NCBI RefSeq assembly: GCF_000234665.1
Contig: NC_018311.1
Location: forward strand, 124,001 to 188,000
DNA length: 64,000 nt
Reading direction: 5' to 3'
Origin: Leishmania mexicana MHOM/GT/2001/U1103
Lineage: Eukaryota; Euglenozoa; Kinetoplastea; Trypanosomatida; Trypanosomatidae
Below the pieces are notes generated by a model. The model was not told where the DNA came from. It did not search any database and saw only the letters and a list, made by a program, of their open reading frames with translations. Positions 8,982 to 19,501 of the stretch are shown piece by piece. The position numbers and the translations under genes were made by a program. Numbering within the stretch: the stretch's first letter is position 1; each line of letters opens with the position of its first letter.

Positions 8982-11408
8982 CTACGGCTTGTCCACACCG
9001 AGCAGCGCACGGATGTCGTCGCCGTTCTTATACTTCGCCTCCATGACTTGCAGCTCCTCACGGCTGTGGCGCAGCCCCGTCCACTTCGCCTCCACTGCCT
9101 GCAACTCTTGCCCCACCAACTGTCCTTGCTGAGAGAGGTAGTCACTCTCGTGCGCCAGACCGACCAGGCGGGCAGTGACGAAGGGGTGAGCGACCGTGAC
9201 CGAGAGAGAGGGTGGAGCGGTGGCAGTGGTGGCTGCGACGACAACGCCACCGCCTGCTGCCGTTGCCGAGGCGGCAGCAGTGCGCCTCGTGGCCTCAGTG
9301 GCCGTCGAGGGCGAGGCCGGGGACGGCTTGGCATCGGCTGCAGAAGCAGCAGGCGCGTCCTCCAGCAGGCCCGGTGTGGGGAGCGGCTTCTCAGCCTCGC
9401 CCTCCTCGCCGGCCGTGCCCAGCTGGGCCAGCGTATGCCGTGCCAGGACGCCCCTCAGCACCGGGTCCACCTCCGCTTCCCGGTCTGCCTCCATGTCGGA
9501 CACGTACTTCAGGTACAGCTGCACCTCGTCCAGCTCGCGCGAGACGTCGTCTAGGCGCTGAGCGTGCGTGGCGGCGTCGGGGTCCATCGTGTCACTCGCG
9601 CGCTCTTGGTTTAGCAGGGTGCTGCGCTGCAAGAGCCGCATGCGGTCCGCCTGCGTGCACCGCTTCGCTCTGGCCTCCTCAGCCGCGTACACGAACTGCT
9701 CGTAGTGGCCCACGTATTCCTCTGCCTCACGCTGGGCGAGGTCAGCGTCGCTCTCCTCGACCGCCGCGAGATGCTTCAGCAGCTTCGGCACGCATGCGTC
9801 CACATACTTGCCGAGCACGTCACCGGCCTGATCCCAGTGCGTCAGCACCTGCTCGCAGCGGCACAGGCGTTCGTAGTGGGCCGACTGCGCCTGCAGCTGG
9901 GCTTGCACGGCCGCCGCCTCCTTGGCACGCTGCTCACGCAGGGACATACACCTCTGTGCGTAGCGGCCGCGCTCGCGCGCATTGTCAGCGATTTTCTCGA
10001 GAGCAGCATGAACCTCCTCCCACAGCGCACGGGCGGCCTTGTCCATGCCGCACATGTGGGCCCGCATGCCCGCGTCGGCCGCAGCCTCCGTCGCCTGCAT
10101 GGCGGTCAGCTGCTGCTGCGTCTGCTGGACGGCCTCCGTCAGAACACGGACGTCGTGTTGCACGCTGGGCAGCGCCATCCTGGCATACCCGTGCACCGCC
10201 TGCACTGATCGATGGCTGTCGTCGATCAGATTCACCACATCACGGCGAAAGTCGCGGGTATCGTCTGAGTGCAGTGAGACGAGTGCCATGCGGGCCTTGT
10301 ACAGCAGCAGGAGGTCGTTGGAGAAGTCGACCTGCGCGTGCAGGTTGCGCAGGGCAGTGAGTGGGTCAGCCGCGTCAATAGCCTCCTCCTTCTGACGCTT
10401 GGCGGTCTGCACGCGGTCCTGCAACTCACGGAGCGCCTCCTCCGATTTCTTCAGCTCGCGCTGCGCGTAGTCGCCGGGGTTGTAGTGCAGGCGCTCGTGC
10501 ATAGCAACAGCTGCGCGAGAGGGGTAGATGTCCTCCTCCTCGGCCGTCTCCTCGACCTGCAGCACGACCCTCGTCTCTTCAGACTCCTCTACCGTGCAAT
10601 CCTTGCGAGCTTTGACTCGCTGCCTCCGCGGCTTCTTCAAACAACGCGTCGCCACCTCCACCTCCCCCTCGCCCGACCACGACAGATGCCCCACTTTGTC
10701 CAGCAAGCTCAGATGCGTCAGGTGCGTGTCCAGCGGCGCCAGCAGGTACGGCGACCGCAGCAGGTCGTCCAGCGAGCACCGCATCGTGTCCATCGGGATC
10801 GCCGGGACCTGAGACATGACGTCTATCTCCGGCAGCGGCGTGCGCAGCGCGTGCTGCTCCGCCACCTCAGCAGGCGTGACTAGCATGTCCTCGGTGCACC
10901 TGTAGGCGTGGAGGTACGAGTGCAGGCTCTCCACTCCACGCGTGTTGTGCAAAGCGCTCTCCGTCGGGAGGTCGGAAAAGAGTGCCTGGAGCTCCTCCAC
11001 GCGGGCGGACCAGCGCTTATAGTGCGCCTCCACCTTCTCCCGTAACTCCGCGTTCAAGACGGCCTGCTGACAGCCGTGGTACACCACAGACGCGTGCTCG
11101 ATCGGGGGCTCCAGCCGCGCCGCGTCCAGCGCCGCCTGCGAGCTCCGATCGGTGAGAGGCAACAGCTTCTGCGCTGAGGTCAACTGCCTCGACGACAGTG
11201 TAGAGCTGCCGTCCGCGAGGTAGGTGCGCCCTGCCGCCGAGCGCAGGAGCGAGACCGGTTGATCGCTGCCACCATTCTGCAGGTCATCGTAGCCGATATG
11301 GGAGCGCAGCATCACCAGTGCATCCTTCGGCAGCTGTGGGACGAGCGGCTTCGCTCGGTACCCGCTATGCGGCATGCTTGTCGCATAGGGCCGTCTCTCT
11401 GGATACAT
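8982..11408 (-). CDS. Paraflagellar-rod-family coiled-coil protein
   Basis: An 808-residue protein starting at the ATG at 11406-11408. The frame is open upstream to another ATG at 11993, but a strong pyrimidine tract and AG at 11428-11429 place the transcript start just before 11408, and the upstream extension is low-complexity. The first 300 residues are mixed. From about residue 310 to 650 the protein is a long alpha-helical coiled coil with the spacing of PFR1/PFR2-type proteins, including TMDPDAATHAQRLDDVSREL, which parallels TFDPNAKKHSDAKKEL in PFR2 (from memory). An acidic patch (EETAEEEDIYPS) precedes the coil. A Ser/Thr/Ala-rich linker (about 680-745) leads to a last short coil. The paraflagellar rod is a lattice alongside the axoneme of the flagellum. 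Family membership is probable; which PFR component it is cannot be told. Confidence 0.75.
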   Translation of the reverse strand: MYPERRPYATSMPHSGYRAKPLVPQLPKDALVMLRSHIGYDDLQNGGSDQPVSLLRSAAGRTYLADGSSTLSSRQLTSAQKLLPLTDRSSQAALDAARLEPPIEHASVVYHGCQQAVLNAELREKVEAHYKRWSARVEELQALFSDLPTESALHNTRGVESLHSYLHAYRCTEDMLVTPAEVAEQHALRTPLPEIDVMSQVPAIPMDTMRCSLDDLLRSPYLLAPLDTHLTHLSLLDKVGHLSWSGEGEVEVATRCLKKPRRQRVKARKDCTVEESEETRVVLQVEETAEEEDIYPSRAAVAMHERLHYNPGDYAQRELKKSEEALRELQDRVQTAKRQKEEAIDAADPLTALRNLHAQVDFSNDLLLLYKARMALVSLHSDDTRDFRRDVVNLIDDSHRSVQAVHGYARMALPSVQHDVRVLTEAVQQTQQQLTAMQATEAAADAGMRAHMCGMDKAARALWEEVHAALEKIADNARERGRYAQRCMSLREQRAKEAAAVQAQLQAQSAHYERLCRCEQVLTHWDQAGDVLGKYVDACVPKLLKHLAAVEESDADLAQREAEEYVGHYEQFVYAAEEARAKRCTQADRMRLLQRSTLLNQERASDTMDPDAATHAQRLDDVSRELDEVQLYLKYVSDMEADREAEVDPVLRGVLARHTLAQLGTAGEEGEAEKPLPTPGLLEDAPAASAADAKPSPASPSTATEATRRTAAASATAAGGGVVVAATTATAPPSLSVTVAHPFVTARLVGLAHESDYLSQQGQLVGQELQAVEAKWTGLRHSREELQVMEAKYKNGDDIRALLGVDKP

Positions 11409-12786
11409 GGGGCGCCCGCAGAGAATACTGGAGAATGAAGATGCAACCACGGGTGTGGCCGAGAGTAAAGGGGAGAAAGGGAATGTGCCGGTGATGATGA
11501 GTGTTGTACGCGTGTTTCTCTCCACGTCTTCCTCTTTAGCTTTTCCTCGCGTGTGTGCCTTCCTCCGTCGGTTGATCGTGCGTCTACGTGTCTGCGCGTG
11601 CGTGTGGTCACTGCTGCTGTGATGAGAGAACTCCGGATCATGCGCGTGAGCTTGATGATGCGCGCCCGAGAGTCGCAAGAGTTCCAGAGGCGCGAAAGAG
11701 GAGGAGTACGTGAGCCAAGAGAGAGAGGTGCAGTGCAGTGCAGTGCAGCCAATCCTGTGAGCATGGGAGACGGAGAAAGCGTGGGGGTGCGCCGCCAGTC
11801 CCCCTCCCTTTCCCTTCCCTCCTCGGCGCACAAAGGCAAGCAAAGTTGCGGGAGAGGCGCACGCAAGCCTCGCGAGCCCCACGAAGGATATTGCTGCGAG
11901 AAAATGAACGCGCGCACCAGCGCATGCCCTGTGACAAGAGTTGGCCAGGGGCACCGAGAGAGGGAGGGAGGGGGAGGGAAGACACGGGCACATCGGAGAT
12001 GCGAATCAGTGCATCCCGCGCATGTCTCGCAGCCTCCCCCTCCCCTTGGCCCTCTCCGCGCGACCCGGGCGGGTGCACACAACGTGTGCCGCTGCGTCAT
12101 TCCTCGATCACCGGGCACCCCCTTCTGCCGTTGCACATGTCGAAGCCCCCTCCCCCATACAGGAGATCACCACAACGACGACGATGATGCGGGCCTGTCA
12201 CGCGAGGGAGAGGAAGGGAGAGTGATAGTGTCTAGCATACATGCAAGGTGAAAAGAGGCTGCGGAAAGACGAGGGGTTCGGCACACAACGGAGGAGGAGG
12301 AAGAGGAGAGTTCGCGGTCACCTCACACCCCCAAACTCCCCCACCACCGCCACCAGCGCCTGCAGTGCGTGCGTGTGCCGCAACAGCGGAAGCCCACGCA
12401 GGCACTGCGCGTGCAGACAAGTAGACAGCCAAAAGGAGCCTGCCCGCCGGTTATGATACATCGCATGTGCGTGCGCGCGTGAGCAGGCAAGCACGCCATC
12501 GCCTTCCCCTTCCCTACTCTAGCCCTCGCTGCATCCGCAGTCGTCACCGTCGCCAGTACCTCGCACATGTGCGGCAACAGTAACGCGCCAAGGATCGAGG
12601 GAGGCTGAGAAGGCGAAGGTGTTCGAGCAAGCGGCGGTGGGGGGGGGAGCGTCCGGCTAGCTGGAGAGAGCGTGGGTCAGAGGGAAGGGCACACACGGAA
12701 ACTGAAGCCCTGCAGGTGGCGCCCCTCTCCCTCGAACACCAGCGCCCTCAAACCGCAATGCACACCTGGCGCGACCCACGCATGGG
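11409..12786. other. Intergenic region, no gene seen
   Basis: A 1.4-kb spacer. The minus-strand frame of the paraflagellar-rod-like gene stays open to 11993, but that part is low-complexity and lies upstream of the likely trans-splice site. Otherwise only short frames occur on either strand. It should contain the 3' untranslated region of the next gene upstream. Confidence 0.65.
11428..11429 (-). promoter_or_regulatory. Candidate spliced-leader acceptor of the paraflagellar-rod-like gene
   Basis: A minus-strand pyrimidine-rich stretch ending CATCTTCATTCTCCAG places AG at 11429-11428, 19 bases before the chosen ATG. This is the reason for preferring the 808-residue start over the longer frame. 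Confidence 0.65.
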
Positions 12787-15700
12787 TCAATCCCGCGGTT
12801 GGCTCGCCTCCTCCTGGAGCTTCGCGATCAGCGTCGGGCTCAGGCGCGTCCCTGCCAACCTCAGGACTTCAATACGCCTGTTCACACGCAAGAGGGCGGT
12901 GAAGTGCCGCATGGAGGGCAGAGAGATGCCGGGGTTGTGCTCCAGGTGCACCTCACGTACCGTGTGGTTCGTGGCTAGCGCGTAGCACAGGCTCTCCGCG
13001 TCCACGTTATCCAGGGACATGTTATTGAAGTACACGACGCGGAGACGAGGCAGGTGCTCGAGGAGGTGCAACACGGCGACAAAGCCATTGTGGCCGACGT
13101 AGTTGGCGCTGAGGTCGATCTCCTCGACGGAGTATGTGAACTCCGGCTGCACCGGGAGCTTGCGCATCAAGTAGCTGTTCGGGCGGCACTGTTGCGCCTC
13201 ACAGCAGCGGGCGTAGACATCGCGAAGAGAGGGGCCGTAGAGGGTGCCGCCCTCTGCCTCACGCAGAGCCTGGTGAACGGCAGGGTCGCCCTTGCCAACC
13301 AGCTGCTCGTAGAGCTGCCGCTGCTTCATCTGCTCGGCAGCGGCCGTGTCATCGTTGTCGACCTCAGAAGGGCAGATGGTAGTACCCAGCCTCGTCGTTG
13401 CATTCGGGCTGCGATCCGGCGCGTCGCCGTCGCCGCTGACGTCGGGCAGTTCGCTAGTGGCCACCGTAGAGGCGGAGCAGACGACCTGAGTTTTCGGCAC
13501 CTCTCCGTCCCCAGCGTCTGCCGCGTCGTTCGAGATGCAGCTTGCAACGAGTATGCTACCACTGCCCCTCTGACAGTAAATCGCCGTACGTGCCTCGATG
13601 CCATCACCACTCTCGGAGGTAACGGAGGCGGGCGTACGGCTCCCGGCCAGCGACGCCTCAGAGGGGGCCGCAGAGGCGTATGCCTCCTCGTGGCTATACG
13701 CAAAGGCGCCCTGACCGTCCTCCATAAGCCCGCTCATGGCGTCGTCAGCGTCGCTGTGGTCGCCCGCCAGGCTGGCCGAGCCGCTCTCCTGCAGGTGGGA
13801 GATGTCGGCCACGCTAATGCGCGAGCTACTGTGCGCGGACGAGGAGAAATCTGCACGCAGCACGTCAAGCATACCGCCGACCGGTGAGCTGGCAGTCTTA
13901 TCAGTGGCGGCGAGCGCCGACACCAGTGGCGTGGCCGTCATGAACGCCTCGCTGGTCAGCGACGCCGTGAGCAGAGAGGCGGAAATCATTGATGACCGGG
14001 CGGCTTCAGTGATAAAGCCGCTTACGCCGTCCCCCTCGGACCCCCCGCGGTGTCCGCCGCGCGCGTGCAGGCCGCCCTCGTTGGTGTGGGCGACAGACAT
14101 GGAGCGGCAAGTAGGCGCAATGCCACCTTCCTCTGGTGACACCACCGCTTCGATCCCGCCTTCGACGCGGCCGTCATTGCCGAGCGACAGAAAATGAAGG
14201 TGGCGCTCGCGGGTCGCCGCCACGATGCGCGGATCCCTGGCGGCGAGCATCGTCGGGTGCGGCGTGGTAGCGGCGGTCGACAGCGACGACGGCGAGCCTG
14301 GTGTGGAGCACTCCACCGGCTGCGGGGCCGCGTCGCCGAGCTGCTTGTCGTCTCTGTACGCGTGTATGACATCCTCCTCCATGAGGCGAATGTTTCGCGC
14401 ACGGTAGCGACTGACGCGCGCGCTCTTCTCGACGTTGTTCTGCGGCAGGTACTCCATCCCGTGCACCAGCTGCTGAAACACGTAGAGGTGGGCGTCGAAG
14501 ACACCACCGCTGAACTTCGCGATGTAGAGTGCCGTCACACCCAGGTTGCCGACGAGGGTTGAGGCGATGAGCGCCTTGACGACGCAGCCGAGGGGTTCGT
14601 AGGTGAACGTCATGGCGCGCAAGCGCCCTGTGCGGCCGCCCATGGACAGGTTTGATGGAAGGCCCACCATCTTCGCATCCGGGAACACCTCCGCGACGCG
14701 GGCCGCCTTGAGCTCGCTGTACTGCTCGGTCGACATCACCTTCGGGTATCCCATGCGCGACACCTCCTCGACCTCGACGCACACAATGATGGGGCTGACC
14801 TTGTACTTGGCGACCCCGACAATCTCCGCCGCGGCAATGTCGTCTAGCAGCCGCTCGTACACGCTGAGTTTCAGGGTGAGGCACGTGATGGACCCCACGC
14901 CAACCGTCTTCGCCGGTGAGTAGTCGGGCAGCACCCGCATCGGGTACAGCGGAGTCACAAAGACAATGGCTGCCTTGTGGTCGACGTATTGCAACTGGCC
15001 AAACGCCTCCTGCTGCTCGCTGAGCGGCGTCGTCAGGGCGACGTTGCGGTAGGTAGCGTCGACGCCGAACTGGGCCCGTCCCGGTGATGCGTACACCGGC
15101 AGAAGAACCTTCCGCACGTACCCCTCCAGCTCCTCGGAGTCCGTGCACCGCGCGCGCAGCAAGTAGCCGCGCTGCCCGACGATGGCGCCGATGGCGTACA
15201 CGTAGCTCTCCTGCAGCTCGGAGCGATCGTGCAGGGTGTAGCGCAGCTGGAAGGAGCGGTGGCGGCCGCCTAGTTGGTAGACGCAGCGAAGCTTGTTGCC
15301 AATGTGCAGGCGCGCCAGCCGCGTGTCGCCGTCGATGCTCGCAACGTGGGGGTCACGCAAGACAAGCTGCACGCACTGCTTGCAGAACCCCTTGAGGTCC
15401 ATGTCGGGCGCGGGGAGGCAGTAGAGAAGCTCCACCGCCTTCGACTTCTCCACCCACCACGTGTCGCCGTCGACGCGGTCGTCCGCGACTGTTGGCGCCG
15501 TCTCTGCCGGCTTGCCGACGTCGCTCGAGCTCGTGAAAGAGTGCTGCTCTGTGTGCTGGTGACCATTGTTGGCTGTGGCAGGGCCCACGCTGAGGCTGCC
15601 TCTACTCATACTTGGCCGCCGCAACGAGGCCCCGGCGCCTGATGAGCCCCCTGCCGCAGTGACTGGCTGCGGCGGCGACTGCACCACTGCCACTCGATCC

Positions 15701-16218
15701 GTGTAGGAAAACACCGCGAACATCGGCGACGATTCTGGTTGCGTCGGCAGCCCCTCGCGCTGCGCGAGCCCGACCGCCGTCCTGTCCAGGTCGATGAACT
15801 CGTACTCCCACTGCGGGGAGCACTGGATGATGAGCTGGCCTGCCTGATGCACAAACTGCAGAGCGAATTCCCACTCCCGCCGCATGCCCCCGGTGGTGCT
15901 GTTCTTGTCTGACGCCACGGGTGCAGGCTGCTGCTGCTGCAGTGCGGCATGTTGATGGTTCTGAGACCGTGACGAGCGCCGGTGCGTCTGAGATGCGGAC
16001 GTGACGGGCCCGCCATTGCCGTCGTCTCCGTCGGCCGCGGCGATGGGGCACAGCACAGACCCCGTCGCAGATCGCCGCGCCGCCGCCGCCGCCACCCTCA
16101 TGCTTGCGGAAGTCAAAGAATCACGGTCTTGTATCAGGGCCTTCTGCACAGTCGTCGGCACCGCGCCGGAGGCTGGGTGGCTCAAGTGGCCGTTGTTGCG
16201 CGGGATGGGCGACGTCAT
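12787..16218 (-). CDS. Large protein with C-terminal leucine-rich repeats, function unknown
   Basis: A protein of 1,143 residues from the first in-frame ATG (16216-16218). A short upstream ATG (MALAP-stop) overlaps the start region, and a pyrimidine tract runs almost to the ATG, so translation may begin at a later Met such as the one before RVAAAAARRS. An N-terminal Ser/Gln-rich part precedes a globular core at about residues 130-620 with no family I can name. A Ser/Ala/Gly-rich linker follows (about 680-950). The last ~115 residues hold ribonuclease-inhibitor-like LRRs, e.g. EEIDLSANYVGHNGFVAVL, LRVVYFNNMSLDNVDAESL and VREVHLEHNPGISLPSMRHF. The domain combination suggests a scaffolding role, but this is inference. 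Confidence 0.85.
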   Translation of the reverse strand: MTSPIPRNNGHLSHPASGAVPTTVQKALIQDRDSLTSASMRVAAAAARRSATGSVLCPIAAADGDDGNGGPVTSASQTHRRSSRSQNHQHAALQQQQPAPVASDKNSTTGGMRREWEFALQFVHQAGQLIIQCSPQWEYEFIDLDRTAVGLAQREGLPTQPESSPMFAVFSYTDRVAVVQSPPQPVTAAGGSSGAGASLRRPSMSRGSLSVGPATANNGHQHTEQHSFTSSSDVGKPAETAPTVADDRVDGDTWWVEKSKAVELLYCLPAPDMDLKGFCKQCVQLVLRDPHVASIDGDTRLARLHIGNKLRCVYQLGGRHRSFQLRYTLHDRSELQESYVYAIGAIVGQRGYLLRARCTDSEELEGYVRKVLLPVYASPGRAQFGVDATYRNVALTTPLSEQQEAFGQLQYVDHKAAIVFVTPLYPMRVLPDYSPAKTVGVGSITCLTLKLSVYERLLDDIAAAEIVGVAKYKVSPIIVCVEVEEVSRMGYPKVMSTEQYSELKAARVAEVFPDAKMVGLPSNLSMGGRTGRLRAMTFTYEPLGCVVKALIASTLVGNLGVTALYIAKFSGGVFDAHLYVFQQLVHGMEYLPQNNVEKSARVSRYRARNIRLMEEDVIHAYRDDKQLGDAAPQPVECSTPGSPSSLSTAATTPHPTMLAARDPRIVAATRERHLHFLSLGNDGRVEGGIEAVVSPEEGGIAPTCRSMSVAHTNEGGLHARGGHRGGSEGDGVSGFITEAARSSMISASLLTASLTSEAFMTATPLVSALAATDKTASSPVGGMLDVLRADFSSSAHSSSRISVADISHLQESGSASLAGDHSDADDAMSGLMEDGQGAFAYSHEEAYASAAPSEASLAGSRTPASVTSESGDGIEARTAIYCQRGSGSILVASCISNDAADAGDGEVPKTQVVCSASTVATSELPDVSGDGDAPDRSPNATTRLGTTICPSEVDNDDTAAAEQMKQRQLYEQLVGKGDPAVHQALREAEGGTLYGPSLRDVYARCCEAQQCRPNSYLMRKLPVQPEFTYSVEEIDLSANYVGHNGFVAVLHLLEHLPRLRVVYFNNMSLDNVDAESLCYALATNHTVREVHLEHNPGISLPSMRHFTALLRVNRRIEVLRLAGTRLSPTLIAKLQEEASQPRD

Positions 16219-17020
16219 GGTGCAAGGGCCATGGAAAACCGAGGGAGGAGGAAGGGAGAGAGACGGCCTACGAGAGACGCGCAAGCACACTGTCGGTGCA
16301 CAGACCGAGATTCGACACAGTGGGATCGAGAGAGGGGGGGGGCGTACCCGAAGCGGTCAAAACCCGAAGCCGTTGAAGGACGCGTGGCCACGGAGGAGGA
16401 CGAGGAGGGGTGTGAAATTTGAAGAGCAGGAGAGCAGGGTACACGGGAAGGGGCCAAAAAACGACAGCACCGCCGCAACACACCGCACGCCCATTCCGTG
16501 CATCGTGGCAGGGGGATGTCGTGACGTTGGTGCAACACAGCCACGCAGGTGTGTGCGTGATTCATCGCGGACGTCAGCACCGTCAAGCACGACCAAGCCG
16601 ACCGGCTCACAGAGGAGGAGCGAGAGCGAGAGCGAGAGCGAGAGCGAGAGCGAGAGAGCGCACCGGGGTGGCGTGCCGCAGCCAAGCGTTCGTGTCTGGC
16701 GACTTGGTTCACGACGAGGGATAAGGCAGATGAACTGACATCGCCTCCGTGCTGGAACGGGAAACATGCGAGGAAAGAGAGATGGGGGGTCACACCATGA
16801 CGTGCCCACGCCCCGCACCGAGCACGGGGAGACGTGCAACGACAACTCCGATCCACCGCGGTGAGACGGCAAACAATGCGAGAAAGACACAGACGGCGCG
16901 AAGAGGGAAGAGAAGGAGGGGAGGGGGGCTGCAGCTTTTTCTCCCGGTGCATGAACCAGCCTGCACAACAGCCATCAAGCGCGTCGCATCCGCCTGGGAC
17001 CATCATCGGCCTTCAGCTGC
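16219..17020. other. Intergenic region, no gene seen
   Basis: An 0.8-kb spacer with the (GAGAGC)n repeat and no credible coding frame. It should contain the 3' untranslated region of the GPHR-family gene and the 5' leader of the LRR gene. Confidence 0.7.
16618..16660. repeat. Hexanucleotide tandem repeat (GAGAGC)n
   Basis: About six to seven copies of the 6-bp unit CGAGAG in the spacer between the LRR gene and the GPHR gene. It is a purine-rich short tandem repeat, in the 3' untranslated region of the GPHR-family gene if transcribed. Confidence 0.85.
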
Positions 17021-19501
17021 TCAGCTCACCACATATTGCTCCTCACCACCACTGGCAGTGTACACAACAGACGACAGCGTGTCGCGCAGCACAACGCTGC
17101 GCACGACGACGGCGCCGCCGCAGCCGACCAAGAAGCACCAGTCACTTAGCCGCTGGTAGTAGTAGTATGGCAGAGACCCCAGCACGGCGAGGAGCACGTT
17201 GGGTGTAGCGGTGCCGGCAGGTGGCGGAGCCCCGCCGAGGGTGCTTGCCACGGCTCCTGGCAAGGACGAGCGCAGCAGGACCAGCTGTCCAATGAAGTAA
17301 ACCCCGATCATCATGGAGAGACCGACGGAAATCGTCTCGGGCCGGCTGATGGCAGACCCGCTGAAAGACATCGTCAAGTGGAAGAGCGCCAAGAGCACGC
17401 CGCGGATCGAGTTCAACAACATCCACCCGTTCACCACCAGCGCTAGCGCGAGAATGACGTGAGTGCTGACCTCTACGGCAGTCACGGAGAAGGACACGAC
17501 GCCCTCGGCGTTACGTCGACGCAAGATGAATGTTTTCTCCAGCACCGTCACCGCTTGCGTGACGGGGTCCTGCGTGGAAGCCTTGGACAGCCACAGACTC
17601 GCCACCGTCAGGCCGATCTTCACGACCGAGTAGAGCGTCATGGCCACCCCGAGGCCGGCGTACCATCGACCCACCCAAGTCGCCCCGCGCTGTGCTTCAC
17701 GAAGCATGCCCTCCACCTCGTGCAGCTGCAGGTACATCGACAGGCTGAGAAAGCGTGACGCCGCCGACTCACTGCGCAGTGTCCTGATGCGCGCGATGGC
17801 CCGCTGGCGGGAGAGGGAAGGGTTGCTGACGGCCGAAGTCGGGCTCTTCGGATAGAGAGAACTGCCAGGTGAGGCGCCGCCAGCGACAGTGTGGGCGGCG
17901 TTGGAGAGTTTCTGCTGAAGCCATCCCACAGCGCCGGTAGAACTTTGGATCTGAGCCTGGTGCTGTGACGCTTGCGGCAGCGCTGGCTGATTGCCGAGGC
18001 TGGTAGACTGCCGTAAGTCGCTGCCACCCGGCAGTCTCTCTTTGGCAGGGTAGCCGCTGCCGTCAAAGCTCGGATATGGGGTGTGGTAGGGGTTCAGCGG
18101 GTCATAGCCAGTGCCTGCGCTGTGCAGAGCCGGGCCCTGCTTTGACGGAGACAACGAGTGCCCGCTGTGCAGACTTGGTGAACCGGCAGCAAAGGTCGGT
18201 GTGGACCACTCTTCATGCAGTACGTTGTACTGCAGGGCGGCGATCTGGCGCTGCGCGGCACCGTAGCTGTTTAGCACGTAGCATAGCTTCTTGCGGAAGT
18301 TTTGCTGTGCCTTCCGCAGCTCCTCCTCGCGTCCACGCCAGTACGTGTAAGGCGCCAAGAACAAGCATGGGGAGGTGACGGCGGCGTAGCCGGACAAGAG
18401 ACCGATCATCGCCACACCAACGGTCGCGACACGAGAGGTTACGGCGCACACAAGCCCGTGCAAGTCCTCCGCAGCGGACGGCATCGCGTGCACGACTTCA
18501 GCGACAGGGAATAGTCGCCGCGGCTGTTGTGGCAACTGCGCCTGTCCAGCGGCATCACCGCCACCACAAGGCATCTCCACCTTCGCGTCGACAAGGGGTC
18601 CGGCGACACGGTCGGCAGCGGCCTCAGGGATGTCCTCTCCACCGCTTCTCATCTGAACAGCCTCCTGCACCGACGATCGGGTTGTCGTGTCACCGCCACT
18701 ACCGGAAGTGCTCTTGTGTTCGATCTCTCGTGGCACGTTCAGCATGGTCGTGCGGGTCTTTAATTCCGTGTACACCCGCCGCACAGTCGCGATGGAGGTC
18801 TGTCGCACCGCGTGCGCGTCCAGCCCACTGACGCGCGTCGCCCATGTGCCGGCGCAGACAAGCACGACCACCACCAGCAAGCACACCAGCACCCAACGCA
18901 GCCGGTCACAGAATCCACGCGAGCGCGTTGTGTCCTCCCAGTCCTGCCGGAAAAGTGGGTTCGACTCGGGGCGTGACCGCCTGCCAAATCTGCTGCTGGA
19001 CGTGTGACTCGCACTGGGTCCCCCAAAGCCACTCGCGCTTCTCGATGAGCACCGCGAGCTGCAGCACCGCTTGCCAGCGGTCCAGCGGACACTGCCACGG
19101 ACAACCACGTGACTCAGAAGTGAGATGGCGAAGACGGCGGGGCAGGCGACAAGCACCATGCTCAGCAAGAGCAGCAGCAGCCACGTAAAAGACCGCGCGC
19201 TAACCCGCATGAGCGGATGGACCAGCAGTGACGCTATCGGCAGCCACGACGCCCAGTTGCCGCCCGCACCGCCCTCAGCGGCCGCCGCAGAGGAGGCGGC
19301 CGCAGATGGGAGCAGCAGCGACGCCTCTGCCATGTCTACGAAGACCGCGCTGAACAGCGACAGCGACAGTGCAAAGGTGCTGGCGAAGCACCACCGCACC
19401 GCGTTGGCGTCGCTCAGCGGTTGCACCACGACAAGGCGCATGAGAAGCTCACCGAAGTAGTAGAAGACGGCGTAGCTCGCCGCCACGTAGAGGATGCCCA
19501 T
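17021..19501 (-). CDS. Golgi pH regulator (GPR89/GPHR/GTG) family membrane protein
   Basis: An 826-residue multipass membrane protein with ATG at 19499-19501. The N-terminus begins directly with a hydrophobic segment, and several more follow in the first 270 residues. The family-specific parts are clear. A mid-region VATVGVAMIGLLSGYAAVTSP corresponds to the conserved VTTMALLSGFGAVN-type segment. The C-terminal block has QDPVTQAVTVLEK (family KTDPVTRGI), SIRGVLLALFHL (TSIRGLLITL), GVYFIGQLVLLRSSLPG (GMYFVSSVLLIRMSMP) and YYYYQRLSDWCFLVGCGG. Human GPR89 is about 455 residues; this protein is nearly double because of hydrophilic insertions between the early membrane segments and around residues 440-580. 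In animals GPHR is an anion channel that sets Golgi lumen pH; plant GTGs are related. The function here is inferred from family. Confidence 0.9.
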   Translation of the reverse strand: MGILYVAASYAVFYYFGELLMRLVVVQPLSDANAVRWCFASTFALSLSLFSAVFVDMAEASLLLPSAAASSAAAAEGGAGGNWASWLPIASLLVHPLMRVSARSFTWLLLLLLSMVLVACPAVFAISLLSHVVVRGSVRWTAGKRCCSSRCSSRSASGFGGPSASHTSSSRFGRRSRPESNPLFRQDWEDTTRSRGFCDRLRWVLVCLLVVVVLVCAGTWATRVSGLDAHAVRQTSIATVRRVYTELKTRTTMLNVPREIEHKSTSGSGGDTTTRSSVQEAVQMRSGGEDIPEAAADRVAGPLVDAKVEMPCGGGDAAGQAQLPQQPRRLFPVAEVVHAMPSAAEDLHGLVCAVTSRVATVGVAMIGLLSGYAAVTSPCLFLAPYTYWRGREEELRKAQQNFRKKLCYVLNSYGAAQRQIAALQYNVLHEEWSTPTFAAGSPSLHSGHSLSPSKQGPALHSAGTGYDPLNPYHTPYPSFDGSGYPAKERLPGGSDLRQSTSLGNQPALPQASQHQAQIQSSTGAVGWLQQKLSNAAHTVAGGASPGSSLYPKSPTSAVSNPSLSRQRAIARIRTLRSESAASRFLSLSMYLQLHEVEGMLREAQRGATWVGRWYAGLGVAMTLYSVVKIGLTVASLWLSKASTQDPVTQAVTVLEKTFILRRRNAEGVVSFSVTAVEVSTHVILALALVVNGWMLLNSIRGVLLALFHLTMSFSGSAISRPETISVGLSMMIGVYFIGQLVLLRSSLPGAVASTLGGAPPPAGTATPNVLLAVLGSLPYYYYQRLSDWCFLVGCGGAVVVRSVVLRDTLSSVVYTASGGEEQYVVS

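Noticed and set aside
9212..10360. 382-codon plus-strand frame opposite the paraflagellar-rod-like gene
   Set aside because: Arg/Pro/Ala-rich translation with no family; antisense of a coding coiled coil.
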